NCBI GenBank assembly: GCA_002314605.1
Contig: DCGO01000050.1
Span: 1-19,717, forward strand
DNA from: Lentisphaeria bacterium UBA1776
GTDB lineage: Bacteria > Verrucomicrobiota > Lentisphaeria > Victivallales > Victivallaceae
DNA length: 19,717 nucleotides
Direction of reading: 5' to 3'
Both the position numbers and the translations under genes were made by a program. The notes under the pieces were generated by a model that ran no database searches, was not told where the DNA came from, and saw nothing but the letters and a program-made list of their open reading frames with translations. Of this stretch, positions 1 to 7,029 are shown in pieces; the stretch's first letter is position 1, and each line of letters opens with the position of its first letter.

Positions 1-12
1 AGAAAACACGCC

Positions 13-36
13 GGTCTCGCCGTCTTGTGGGAGACC
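13..36. repeat. Short inverted repeat at window edge
   Basis: GGTCTC at 13-18 is matched by GAGACC at 31-36 with a 12-base loop, giving a possible 6-bp hairpin. No T-tract follows on + (the next bases are TCTCAAACTT), so it is not a clear terminator. It lies about 85 bases before the receiver-domain gene and could belong to that gene's leader or to the end of a gene outside the window. I did not recognise a riboswitch class here. Confidence 0.3.
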
Positions 37-121
37 TCTCAAACTTGGGAAACAACCTTGCGCTACGGACAGAAACATTTCGGTGCGCCGGGCAGAAGAT
101 AAAAAATAAACGAGGTGAAAA

Positions 122-535
122 ATGGAAAATCAGGAAAAGACAAGAATTCTTATTGTCGATGGGTACATTGATCTTGCAGAGCGTATGGCAGACCTTTTGG
201 ACTGCAAAGGTTTTAAGTGCGATACATCGGACAATGTAAATGACGCATTCCGTATGCTGATAACAAATCCAGATTACAAGGCAGTCATTACAGTCATCAG
301 ACTACCGATGAATGAAGGCGAGGAACTGGAGCATCAAAACGGATTCGCTTTTTTGAAAAGCATCAAACATGCGTATCAAATCATCACGGCACAGGTCATT
401 GCCTTGACGGGCCGTACCGATGAAGATTATTGGAAAAAAGTCAAAGAATCCGGAGCGGATGTTGTTTTGGAAAGACAACCCGTAATGACAGACGAGCTTG
501 TCAAGACCTTGAGAGACCTCGGCGTGACGGCTTGA
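122..535 (+). CDS. Degenerate CheY-like receiver-domain protein (pseudo-receiver)
   Basis: A 137-residue stand-alone protein with the pattern of a response-regulator receiver domain and no output domain. The first strand reads RILIVDG at residues 8-14, so one acidic residue (D13) is kept but the second is Gly14. Strand 3 reads AVITVIRLP at 54-62, where the phospho-acceptor Asp is expected at position 58; here it is Val. The conserved Thr is present in ALTGR (T96). The usual Lys before Pro near the end (GADVVLERQP, 111-120) is Gln119. An insertion (about 63-72) follows strand 3. It therefore cannot be phosphorylated in the usual way and may act as a constitutive protein-interaction module (inference). 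The start is supported by GAGGTG at 112-117, four bases before ATG. The gene is clearly AT-richer than the rest of the window. No kinase or partner gene is visible nearby. Confidence 0.8.
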   Translation: MENQEKTRILIVDGYIDLAERMADLLDCKGFKCDTSDNVNDAFRMLITNPDYKAVITVIRLPMNEGEELEHQNGFAFLKSIKHAYQIITAQVIALTGRTDEDYWKKVKESGADVVLERQPVMTDELVKTLRDLGVTA

Positions 536-860
536 TCTCATAAAAACGGAGTACGTTCACTTTCTGCCATACGCCAAGTATCCGAAAAACAAATCAGCGT
601 TAAGTCCTGTTGCTGAAATTTAACGCTGAGTGAAAACATACGACCGCACCTTCGTTCTACCGACATCCCGTTCTGTCAAGCGGAAAAATATATGAAATCC
701 GTTAATTTTCAACAGAAAACCTGTCAGGACTTAAATCCTGTTGCGAAAGAGAGAGAATGGGGAGAAAAGAGAGAATCGGCAGTTTTTCAGCCGTTTCCGG
801 TCGGCCGTAGAATTCTCTCTTTGCGGCAGAATCGTCATAAATCCTTGGTGTTTACCGTAC
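536..860. other. Gene-poor AT-richer stretch with small repeats
   Basis: No convincing gene is seen between the receiver ORF and the tmRNA terminator. The stretch holds a perfect 10-bp inverted repeat (594-629) and two near-identical copies of the 14-mer TTAArTCCTGTTGC at 600-613 and 731-744 (13 of 14 identical), each followed within a base or so by GAAA. A second, weaker dyad, CAGGA/TCCTG, spans 726-740. An open frame at 692-940 on + runs into the antisense of tmRNA and is not credible. Confidence 0.5.
594..629. repeat. Perfect 10-bp inverted repeat, possible terminator
   Basis: TCAGCGTTAA at 594-603 is matched exactly by TTAACGCTGA at 620-629 around a 16-base loop. Read on the - strand, the second arm is followed by TTTGTTTTT (bases 585-593), which resembles an intrinsic terminator tail; on + no T-tract follows. 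It could therefore back up termination of transcripts coming from the tmRNA side, or simply end the receiver gene's mRNA as a stable 3' hairpin. Confidence 0.45.
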
Positions 861-904
861 AAAGGAAAAAGAAAAGGCAGGTGTGCGATTGGACACATCT
901 GCCT
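861..904 (-). terminator. Intrinsic terminator of tmRNA gene
   Basis: On the - strand, 15 bases beyond the tmRNA CCA end, AGGCAG (904-899) pairs with CTGCCT (880-875), and an inner GTGT/ACAC helix follows after a two-base bulge. A T-rich tail, TTTTCTTTTT, follows directly (about 874-865). This is the expected arrangement for ending an ssrA transcript before 3' trimming. Confidence 0.75.
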
Positions 905-918
905 GTAACTTTTTTAAG

Positions 919-1278
919 TGGTGGAGGTGAGGGGAGTTGAACCCCTGTGCCGACGAAACTCAGCGTTGGCATCTACATGTGTATCCGGTCTTTGATTTTT
1001 ATCGTCCTTCACCGAAGCCGACCGACAGGCCTGATTCCAGACTATTCATTCCTTTGATCTCACCTTGAACCGAACGACCACTGTTCAAAGCCAGGACGCT
1101 GAATGACGCCGCGGTATCTTAGCATCCCTCAGATACGGCAGCGCGGCTGCGCTAATCAGGCAGCCAGAGCAAACTCTTCGTTCGCAGTTATCGTTTTGAC
1201 CGATGTTTAACGAGGCCAACGATCATCCTCGACATGCAGCCAGCACCCTGTCAGGCCGGGCGAATCCGGAACACCCCC
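919..1278 (-). ncRNA. ssrA: tmRNA (transfer-messenger RNA)
   Basis: One-piece tmRNA of 360 nt that rescues stalled ribosomes by adding an alanine and a degradation tag (acts with SmpB, not in the window). The 5' end GGGGGTG (1278-1272) pairs with CACCTCC near the 3' end to make a 7-bp tRNA-like acceptor stem with one G-U pair, followed by A and an encoded CCA (921-919). The T-arm is visible as GGGGTTCAACTCCCC just before it. Internally the tag frame reads ANEEFALAA and stop (1185-1156), and U-A precedes the resume codon as in other tmRNAs. A promoter lies upstream (1341-1370) and a terminator downstream (861-904), so it is an independent unit. The 5' end is presumably made by RNase P from a leader of about 55 nt. 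Confidence 0.96.
1156..1185 (-). other. tmRNA tag-peptide reading frame
   Basis: Starting at the resume codon GCG (1185-1183) the frame reads GCG AAC GAA GAG TTT GCT CTG GCT GCC and TGA, i.e. ANEEFALAA; with the alanine carried by the tmRNA itself the tag is A-ANEEFALAA. The C-terminal ALAA is the classical ClpXP/ClpAP-type degron end. Confidence 0.9.
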
Positions 1279-1340
1279 AGTTGTGCACAGCAGTACCCGA
1301 ACACGAGGTCCATTCTTAACCCCATGGATACTCTCTGCAC

Positions 1341-1370
1341 ATAATATACCATCAGTTTCTTTTTTTGCAA
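1341..1370 (-). promoter_or_regulatory. Promoter of tmRNA gene
   Basis: On the - strand, TTGCAA (1370-1365) and TATATT (1348-1343) are separated by 16 bp; an overlapping TATTAT (1346-1341) gives an 18-bp spacer. The predicted start near 1335 leaves a leader of roughly 55 nt before the mature tmRNA 5' end. Confidence 0.65.
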
Positions 1371-1408
1371 GTTTTCCTGCCTCAATTTGTGAACTTGCAG
1401 ATGCCGCA

Positions 1409-1436
1409 TTGAAAATTCCCGGATACGCAGTATATT
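1409..1436 (+). promoter_or_regulatory. Promoter of Mur ligase-comEC pair
   Basis: TTGAAA (1409-1414) and TATATT (1431-1436) with a 16-bp spacer, 36 bases before the Mur ligase start. It is divergent from the tmRNA promoter about 40 bp away. The 16-bp spacer and TATATT recur at several other promoters in this window. Confidence 0.6.
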
Positions 1437-1472
1437 TTCTCCGAATTTCAGTTTTCAGGAAAGGGTGATGCT

Positions 1473-3008
1473 ATGCGCTGGCATTTTATCGGAATCGGCG
1501 GGATCGGGATGAGCGGACTGGCCCAGATGGCGGTTAAACAGGGGATTGAAGTCACCGGAAGCGACCGGGACTACACCAAACCGGAAAACCGGCGCATCCT
1601 CGATAAACTCGAAGCTCAGGGAATCCGTATTTATCCACAGGACGGATCCTTTATGACCGGTCCTGTGCCGGATACCCTCATTTACTCTACGGCGGTGGAA
1701 GACTCCAATCCGGATTTTTCCGCAGGGGTGGGGATCTCCCGCCTTCACCGGGCGGAAGCATTGGAAAAACTTATTGAGCTTGCTCATTTTGAACACGTCA
1801 TCGCCGTTACGGGCAGCTGCGGCAAAAGTACCGTGACGGCGTACCTCTCCGAAACTCTCGCCAATCTCGGGGAGGACCCCGATTGTCTGAACGGCGCCCT
1901 CTGCAAGCGTTTCCGTACCGGGAATTATGCGGGAAACTACCGGCCGGGAAATGGCCGTTATTTTGTTTTTGAAGCGGATGAAAGCGATAAAAGTCTCCTG
2001 CGTTTTTCCCCCGATTACGCGCTGGTCCTGAATATCGGGACCGATCATTATGACAAGGCGGAACTGCGCCGGGTCTTCCGGGAATTTCTCGCCCGGGTCC
2101 GGCAGGGGGCCGTACTGTCCGGTCAGGTCCGGGAGCTTTTGGAAGAGGACCTGCCGGAGATCTCCTTGAAGGTCTTCGCTTCCGGAATCGGCGGAAATGG
2201 GGACGAGGCTGTCCTGCGCTGCCGCCCCTGGACTCACCTCGACAAAGTCTATGTGGACGGGGCCCCGGCGGCCATTGATCCGGAACTCGGAGACCGGCCC
2301 GCTTCGGACCGCAAGGGAATCAACAACATGATGGAGATCGCCGGGATCCACCGGGAGGATTTCCGGATCGAATCCACCGGGTTCGCCGCTGAGTTCGCTG
2401 GAGGAGGGGTGCTTCCCCTGCCAAGCCCCGGGGAACATACGGCACTTAATGCGCTGGCGGTGCTGACGGTGCTGGAGATGCTGGGATTTCCCAGAGAAAA
2501 GATCCTTCAGGCGCTGGTGCGTTTCGATGGCGTCTGGCGCCGGTTCGATTCCCACGGGATCACTGCGCAGGGGGCCGCCGTTTACGATGATTACGCCCAT
2601 AATCCGGAAAAGATCTCTTCCGCTCTCCGTGCCGCTCAAAGTGTGGCATCTGGAAATGTGTACGCCGTTTTTCAGCCCCACGGGTTTCGTCCCCTCGGGT
2701 TTATGCGGGAGGAGCTTTATCGGGATCTCGTGAAACTGCTGCGCAGAGGAGATCAGTTTCTGATGCTGGAACCCTATTACGCAGGAGGGACCACCTCGTT
2801 TTCCCCCACTTCCCTGGAGGTCATTACCCAATACCGCAGCCTGGGGCCCGAGGAACGGTTCCTCCACATGCCGGACCGGGAAACGCTGCGGCAATATCTG
2901 CAGAATTCCGCCGGACCGGGGGATGTGATCCTGATCATGGGGGCCCGGGACAATTCCCTTTCGGATTACGCCGAGTCACTTCGGGCCACCGTAACTCAGA
3001 ATGGATAG
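1473..3008 (+). CDS. Divergent MurC-type Mur ligase
   Basis: A 511-residue ATP-dependent Mur ligase family protein, closest in pattern to UDP-N-acetylmuramate--L-alanine ligase (MurC), which adds the first amino acid of the peptidoglycan stem in the cytoplasm. Visible features: the MurC-like N-terminal nucleotide fold HFIGIGGIGMSG (4-15); P-loop TGSCGKST (113-120) where MurC normally has TGTHGKTT; EADESDKS (167-174); GTDHYD (189-194); GEHTALNAL (320-328); YDDYAHNP (371-378); and QPHGFRPLG (401-409) where MurC usually has QPHRYTRT. The C-terminal GDVILIMGARD (483-493) also matches MurC. Residues about 231-300 look like an insertion compared with MurC. The start is supported by GGAAAGGGTG just upstream. 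It ends directly against the comEC start. It may be the only MurC of a divergent lineage or a paralogue with another substrate; Mpl is less likely from the N-terminus. Confidence 0.8.
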   Translation: MRWHFIGIGGIGMSGLAQMAVKQGIEVTGSDRDYTKPENRRILDKLEAQGIRIYPQDGSFMTGPVPDTLIYSTAVEDSNPDFSAGVGISRLHRAEALEKLIELAHFEHVIAVTGSCGKSTVTAYLSETLANLGEDPDCLNGALCKRFRTGNYAGNYRPGNGRYFVFEADESDKSLLRFSPDYALVLNIGTDHYDKAELRRVFREFLARVRQGAVLSGQVRELLEEDLPEISLKVFASGIGGNGDEAVLRCRPWTHLDKVYVDGAPAAIDPELGDRPASDRKGINNMMEIAGIHREDFRIESTGFAAEFAGGGVLPLPSPGEHTALNALAVLTVLEMLGFPREKILQALVRFDGVWRRFDSHGITAQGAAVYDDYAHNPEKISSALRAAQSVASGNVYAVFQPHGFRPLGFMREELYRDLVKLLRRGDQFLMLEPYYAGGTTSFSPTSLEVITQYRSLGPEERFLHMPDRETLRQYLQNSAGPGDVILIMGARDNSLSDYAESLRATVTQNG

Positions 3009-5096
3009 ATGAAGTTCCGTTTTCTGCCGGAACAGTGGATCGTCCCGGAAGCCGCCGCGCTTCTGGGTACGGTCTGCGGGATCGCTGCCGGACGGATGCC
3101 ATGGGCGACGCTGCTGCTTCCGGCGGCGTTTGTCCTTCCTCCGAAGCGGATGTGTCTGGTTCTCCTTTTCGCTGCTGCGGGGTGGTGCGCCTGGAGCATT
3201 CAGTACGGCTCGCAAGTTTTATGTCCGGTGCCGCAGGCGGTCCGGGGAAGGGTGCTGATTGACGATTTCACCTTGTGCAAACTCTCTGACCAGCCGCCTT
3301 CCTGGCTGATCCGGGGGCAGGGACGGGGACTTGTTTCCAGCACCCGGCCGCTTCCGGATATGAAACTTTTTGTGCGCCTTCCGAAAGACAGTACTCTTTT
3401 TCCCTCCGTCGGTGATATCCTGTCGGGGGAAGGGGTGCTGGAACTGCCCTCCGGTGATTTCGGAAACTATGTCCGGGGAAGGGGGCTTCAGGGGGTGCTG
3501 ACGCTGGATTCCTGCCGTCATGCCGGACATCTCGAGTCCTGGAAGAGTTGTCTGTGGAAATTCCGCAACCGTCTGGCGGAACGGGGACTGCGCCATATCC
3601 GGTCCCCGGAGCGGCGTCAGAGCATGGCATCCCTCTTTTTCGGGACCAAAGGCGGGGTGGGACGGGAGGACCGTCTGGAAATGGCGGAAGCCGGCGTGAT
3701 CCATCTCTATTCCGTAAGCGGTCTGCATGTGGGGGTCCTTGCCGGAGTTCTGCTGCTCCTGGGAAGATGTCTGCCCTTCCGGCTCCGGTACATCCTGCTG
3801 ATCCCGGCGACACTGCTTTACGTCATTACCACCGGCAGCCACGTTCCGGCGGTCCGCGCCTGGATCATGATCGCTCTCTGGGCCGGATGCCGTGCGGGAG
3901 TGTACTACCTTCCCGGACGGACGATCCTCGGGTACACAGCCTGCGGTATGCTTCTTTTCCAGCCGGTCTGGCTCTTTGACATGGGTTTTCTGTATTCGTT
4001 CGGCATTACGGCGGTTCTGATTGTGCTGGGGCACGGACAGCGGGAGAGCCGTCAGTCTCTGGCCGATCCGCTGTCCATGATGCCCCGGAGTTCTTTGAGA
4101 AATGCCGTGCGCCGGAACCTTGTGCTCCGCAATGGGCTCCTGAATGCCTGCGCCGCCTGTATTGCCGCTTTCGCCGGAGGGGCGGTTGTCAGTCTGTGTT
4201 TCCAAATGCGGCTTCTTCCCGGATCTGTGGCGGCCAATCTGCTGCTGATTCCGGTGGTGGGAGCCCTGTTTCCGGTACTGGTGTGCAAGCTTGCTCTCGG
4301 GTGGATGTGGGTCGGACTGGATCGGCTGCTGGCCGGGGTTCTGGATTTTCTGTGGGATATCATGGAAGAGGTGATCCATGGCTGTGCGGAGATTTTCCGG
4401 GCAACGGTTACCGGGGTCCCGCCCGTCTGGACCATTGCGCTGTTTTTCGCCGGGGGTGTGCTGCTGTTGTGGCCCAGAGGGCCCCGGAAGGTCCGGATTG
4501 CCGGCGGGATTCTGGCGGCGGGGATGGTGATATTCTGGCATCTGGCTATGTTCTGGCGGCCTCCGGCAGTGCTGATCGTGCACGGGGGATATGCTGAAGT
4601 TCCGGCTGTGGCCATTGCAGATACCCTGAGCGGAGTGGGGACGGTGGTGAATCTTCCTGACGGAGCTTCGGCCGGCCTGATCGCGAAGTTCTTTGCCCGA
4701 TACGGGATCCCGGAAGCGGACCGGGTGATGTTTTCCGCATCCCGGAGCAGCTGCATCCGGGGGCTGGGGGCGTTCCTGTCCCGTTTCCCGGTCCGGAATC
4801 TGGTCCTGCCGGAGAAATCTCCCCATGACGGAGCATTCCGCCGCCGGGTGCGGGAGAGTCTGGCGGAATTCCCATCGGTGGGGACCACGGAAAATCCCGG
4901 CTGTCTCCGGCTGCTGGCTCTGCCCGGCGGCGCGTGGAGCGTCCGCTATTTCAATCCGGCCGGAGGTCTGACATGCCGGGTGGAGTTCGGACTGGAGCCC
5001 GAAACGCTGACCGTCAACGGGAAAAGGTATGATCTTCCCCGGACCAGCGAGCCGGAAACGCTGATTTTTGAACTCTCTGAACGTAAAAATCATTAA
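3009..5096 (+). CDS. comEC: ComEC/Rec2-family membrane protein
   Basis: A 695-residue protein of the ComEC/Rec2 family, the inner-membrane channel that brings single-stranded DNA into the cytoplasm during natural transformation. Hydrophobic segments near residues 12-60 begin the protein, followed by an OB-like region (about 75-175) and then the competence domain with its hallmark HLYSVSGLHVG (232-242) and many membrane segments to about 515. The C-terminal part (about 519-645) is placed like the metallo-beta-lactamase domain of long ComEC proteins, but where a TH-x-D-H metal motif is expected it reads SASRSSCIRGL (576-586), with no His or Asp ligands. The start codon follows the Mur ligase stop with no gap (TAG-ATG), so the pair is translationally linked. 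No other competence genes are in the window; the family function in DNA uptake is known, its use here is inferred. Confidence 0.88.
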   Translation: MKFRFLPEQWIVPEAAALLGTVCGIAAGRMPWATLLLPAAFVLPPKRMCLVLLFAAAGWCAWSIQYGSQVLCPVPQAVRGRVLIDDFTLCKLSDQPPSWLIRGQGRGLVSSTRPLPDMKLFVRLPKDSTLFPSVGDILSGEGVLELPSGDFGNYVRGRGLQGVLTLDSCRHAGHLESWKSCLWKFRNRLAERGLRHIRSPERRQSMASLFFGTKGGVGREDRLEMAEAGVIHLYSVSGLHVGVLAGVLLLLGRCLPFRLRYILLIPATLLYVITTGSHVPAVRAWIMIALWAGCRAGVYYLPGRTILGYTACGMLLFQPVWLFDMGFLYSFGITAVLIVLGHGQRESRQSLADPLSMMPRSSLRNAVRRNLVLRNGLLNACAACIAAFAGGAVVSLCFQMRLLPGSVAANLLLIPVVGALFPVLVCKLALGWMWVGLDRLLAGVLDFLWDIMEEVIHGCAEIFRATVTGVPPVWTIALFFAGGVLLLWPRGPRKVRIAGGILAAGMVIFWHLAMFWRPPAVLIVHGGYAEVPAVAIADTLSGVGTVVNLPDGASAGLIAKFFARYGIPEADRVMFSASRSSCIRGLGAFLSRFPVRNLVLPEKSPHDGAFRRRVRESLAEFPSVGTTENPGCLRLLALPGGAWSVRYFNPAGGLTCRVEFGLEPETLTVNGKRYDLPRTSEPETLIFELSERKNH

Positions 5097-5400
5097 AAGA
5101 CTTTTTTCTGAAAAACTGCATAAAAAAGTGAGAAAGAGGGTAATTGGTTGGTGAAGGTCAGTGCGCCCCGGAAGTTTTCCGGGACCGCTGTCCGTTCTTC
5201 CGCAGGGGATGCAAGACTCTTTTGCGGGGGGATTATAGAGCCGGTACGGTTGGCGGAATCCTGCCTGGGGGGGGATGGGAGCCTGCCGGAGGGGAACCGG
5301 ACTGACTTCATGGGCGGTCTCCGTTTTTCGGGGGAGACGGCTCCGCTTTCTGCCGGTGCATCGCAGCTTTTTGCGGGGCACCGGCATTTTAGGATCCGGA
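5097..5400. other. Structured non-coding gap between comEC and cobT
   Basis: This 304-base gap separates convergent genes. The first 50 bases are AT-rich, the rest GC-rich with several local inverted repeats on +: CCCGGAA/TTCCGGG (near 5167-5183), GTCTCC/GGAGAC (near 5320-5340) and the long terminator-like stem at 5351-5386. A 91-codon open frame starting at 5148 with a non-ATG start runs 23 bases into cobT and shows no recognisable protein. I looked for a cobalamin riboswitch on both strands and did not find the conserved core. Confidence 0.5.
5351..5390 (+). terminator. Intrinsic terminator for the comEC transcript
   Basis: TGCCGGTGC (5351-5359) and GCACCGGCA (5378-5386) form a perfect 9-bp stem, continued inside by CGCA/TGCG around a T-rich loop, and TTTT follows on +. 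It faces the convergent cobT end. The T-tract is short, so efficiency is uncertain; it would leave comEC with a 3' UTR of about 290 nt. Confidence 0.6.
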
Positions 5401-6486
5401 TCAACCCTGACGCGTTTTTTTGATTCCTTCGCTGGTGACTCCGGCGGATGTAAACGTCGCCACTTTCGTGACGATCGCCCTTGCTGCGTCCAGGAGAGGC
5501 ATGGCTATGGCGGCTCCGGAGCCTTCCCCCAGACGCATTCCCAGATCCAGCAGAGGTTTCCTGTGCAGGAGTTCCTCCATCAACCGGTATCCCGGTTCCG
5601 CACTGCCGTGGGCAAGGATCATGTAATCCCGGCTCTCCGGTTTCAGCACCGACGCGATCAGGGCCCCTGCGCTGGAAATATAGCCGTCCACCACCACCGG
5701 TTTTCGGAGAGAGGCCGCACCTAAAATAAGCCCGGCAATGCCGCCGATCTCAAAGCCGCCGACTTTGCTTAAAATATCCAGTCCGTCCACCGGGTCCGGG
5801 CGGTTGCAGGCAATGCCCCGGGCAATGACTTCCGCCTTGTGCCCGAGCCGGTTTTCCGGCAGTCCTGCCCCCGGCCCCACGATGGAAGCAATATCACGGA
5901 CATTTCCAAGAACCGCCAGAATCGCGGTACTGGGGGTGGTGTTGCCGATCCCCATTTCCCCGGAGCCGAAAATATCCGTTTCCGGAGCAAATTTCCGGGC
6001 CAGCCGGATGCCGTTTTCAAGGGATTGCACCGCCTGATCATTGCTCATGGCGGGCCCGTTCATAAAATCCCGGGTCCCCCCCGCCACCCGGCAGTCCAGC
6101 ACGGTGCCCTTTTCCACCAGATCCGGGACCGGCTGGATCATGCCGAAATCCGCCACGGTCACTTCCGCCCCCACGCCGGCCGCCAGGGCGTTGATGCTGC
6201 CGCCGCCGCGGACAAAATTGCGGACCATCTGTACCGTGACACTGGAGGGCTGGGGACAGACCCCTTCCTTTACAATGCCGTGATCCCCGGCCATCAGCAC
6301 AATGCGTTTTCTGCTGGTCTCAAAAGGAAAATTTCCGGTCATTCCCGCCAGATCCACCGCCAGATCCAGCAGCCGCCCCAGAGCCCAGCGGGGCATGGTG
6401 AGATTCAGAATGTGCTGCCGTGCTTTTTCCCGTGCGGCATTATCCGCCGGACAAATGGCGGAGATGGTTTCTTCAAGAAGTGACAT
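5401..6486 (-). CDS. cobT: Nicotinate-nucleotide:dimethylbenzimidazole phosphoribosyltransferase
   Basis: CobT (361 residues, usual length about 350) transfers phosphoribose from nicotinate mononucleotide to the lower-ligand base, normally 5,6-dimethylbenzimidazole, giving alpha-ribazole phosphate for the nucleotide loop of cobalamin. The sequence shows AGDHG (66-70), GEMGIGNTT (176-184), VGPGAGL (203-209), KVGGFEIGG (241-249), VDGYI (267-271) and the catalytic-glutamate motif RLGEGSGAA (318-326, Glu321). It is the last gene of the mutarotase-cobO-cobC-cobU-cobT operon, 12 bases after cobU. It converges with comEC. Which lower ligand base is used cannot be read from the sequence. Confidence 0.95.
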   Translation of the reverse strand: MSLLEETISAICPADNAAREKARQHILNLTMPRWALGRLLDLAVDLAGMTGNFPFETSRKRIVLMAGDHGIVKEGVCPQPSSVTVQMVRNFVRGGGSINALAAGVGAEVTVADFGMIQPVPDLVEKGTVLDCRVAGGTRDFMNGPAMSNDQAVQSLENGIRLARKFAPETDIFGSGEMGIGNTTPSTAILAVLGNVRDIASIVGPGAGLPENRLGHKAEVIARGIACNRPDPVDGLDILSKVGGFEIGGIAGLILGAASLRKPVVVDGYISSAGALIASVLKPESRDYMILAHGSAEPGYRLMEELLHRKPLLDLGMRLGEGSGAAIAMPLLDAARAIVTKVATFTSAGVTSEGIKKTRQG

Positions 6487-6498
6487 ATTGCATTACTC

Positions 6499-7029
6499 TT
6501 ACTTTACTGTCAGGGGGATCCCGCATACGGTCAGATAAACATGATCCGCCCGGGCGGCGATCAGCTGCCCGCAGCGTCCGGAAACATCCCGGAATGTCCG
6601 GGCGAGTTCCGTTTCCGGCACGATTCCCATGCCGACCTCGTTCAGCACCAGAACGCATCTTCCCGGGAAATCTCCGGCCGCCTCCAGCACCGGTTCAAGG
6701 GTTACCGGCATGTCCGGCTCCCGAAAGTCCCGCCGGTGATAGAGGAGATTGTTGAGCCACAGCGTAAGACAGTCCACCAGCACCCCGTCGGCTCCGGCTT
6801 CTGCGGCGCGTTTCAGGGCTCCGGCAAGGTTCAGTTCTTCCTCGATGGTGGACCAGTTTTTTTCCGCCCGGCGGGCCTGATGGAGCTCCACCCGGCGGAT
6901 CATTTCCGCATCCAGCTTCGGCGCCGTGGCGATGTAGAATTTTTTCCGGCAGTCATCCAGCAGGGATTCGGCAAAGGTGCTTTTGCCGCTGCGGGCCCCT
7001 CCGGTCACCAAAACAAGTTCTTTTTTCAT
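6499..7029 (-). CDS. cobU: Adenosylcobinamide kinase/guanylyltransferase
   Basis: CobU (176 residues) phosphorylates adenosylcobinamide and then transfers GMP, producing AdoCbi-GDP for cobalamin synthase. Seen here: P-loop GGARSGKS (10-17), YIATA (32-36), a histidine in RVELHQARR (H50) at the site that becomes guanylylated in the family, VDCLTLWLNNLL (85-96), and NEVGMGIVPETELARTFRD (130-148). The usual GxxNQ motif reads GRCGQ (151-155), so Asn is replaced by Gly. The start overlaps the cobC stop by four bases (ATGA), indicating translational coupling. Confidence 0.94.
   Translation of the reverse strand: MKKELVLVTGGARSGKSTFAESLLDDCRKKFYIATAPKLDAEMIRRVELHQARRAEKNWSTIEEELNLAGALKRAAEAGADGVLVDCLTLWLNNLLYHRRDFREPDMPVTLEPVLEAAGDFPGRCVLVLNEVGMGIVPETELARTFRDVSGRCGQLIAARADHVYLTVCGIPLTVK

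Noticed and set aside
692..940. 82-codon open frame on + entering the tmRNA region
   Set aside because: It runs across the tmRNA terminator and antisense to the tmRNA 3' end, has no recognisable protein features, and the tmRNA is certain.
919..1278. tRNA gene from the T-arm-like sequence near 930
   Set aside because: The acceptor stem partner lies about 350 bases away and a tag frame is present, so this is tmRNA and not a tRNA.
1329..1338. ATACTCTC in the tmRNA leader, resembling the lacZ and mutarotase promoter element
   Set aside because: Here it is downstream of the tmRNA -10 and lacks the rest of the spacer and a matching -35, so it is probably chance.
1455..2894. Long open frame antisense to the Mur ligase
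   Set aside because: The + frame has clear Mur ligase motifs; the antisense frame is an effect of high GC and has no family pattern. The same holds for the antisense frames of comEC (3219-5387) and lacZ (16646-19618).
5097..5400. Possible cobalamin riboswitch near cobT
   Set aside because: The region is downstream of the cob operon, and neither strand shows the conserved core; GGAGACC near 5320-5340 is part of a local hairpin only.
5148..5423. 91-codon frame between comEC and cobT
   Set aside because: Non-ATG start, overlap with the cobT end and with the terminator-like hairpin, low-complexity translation without any family sign.
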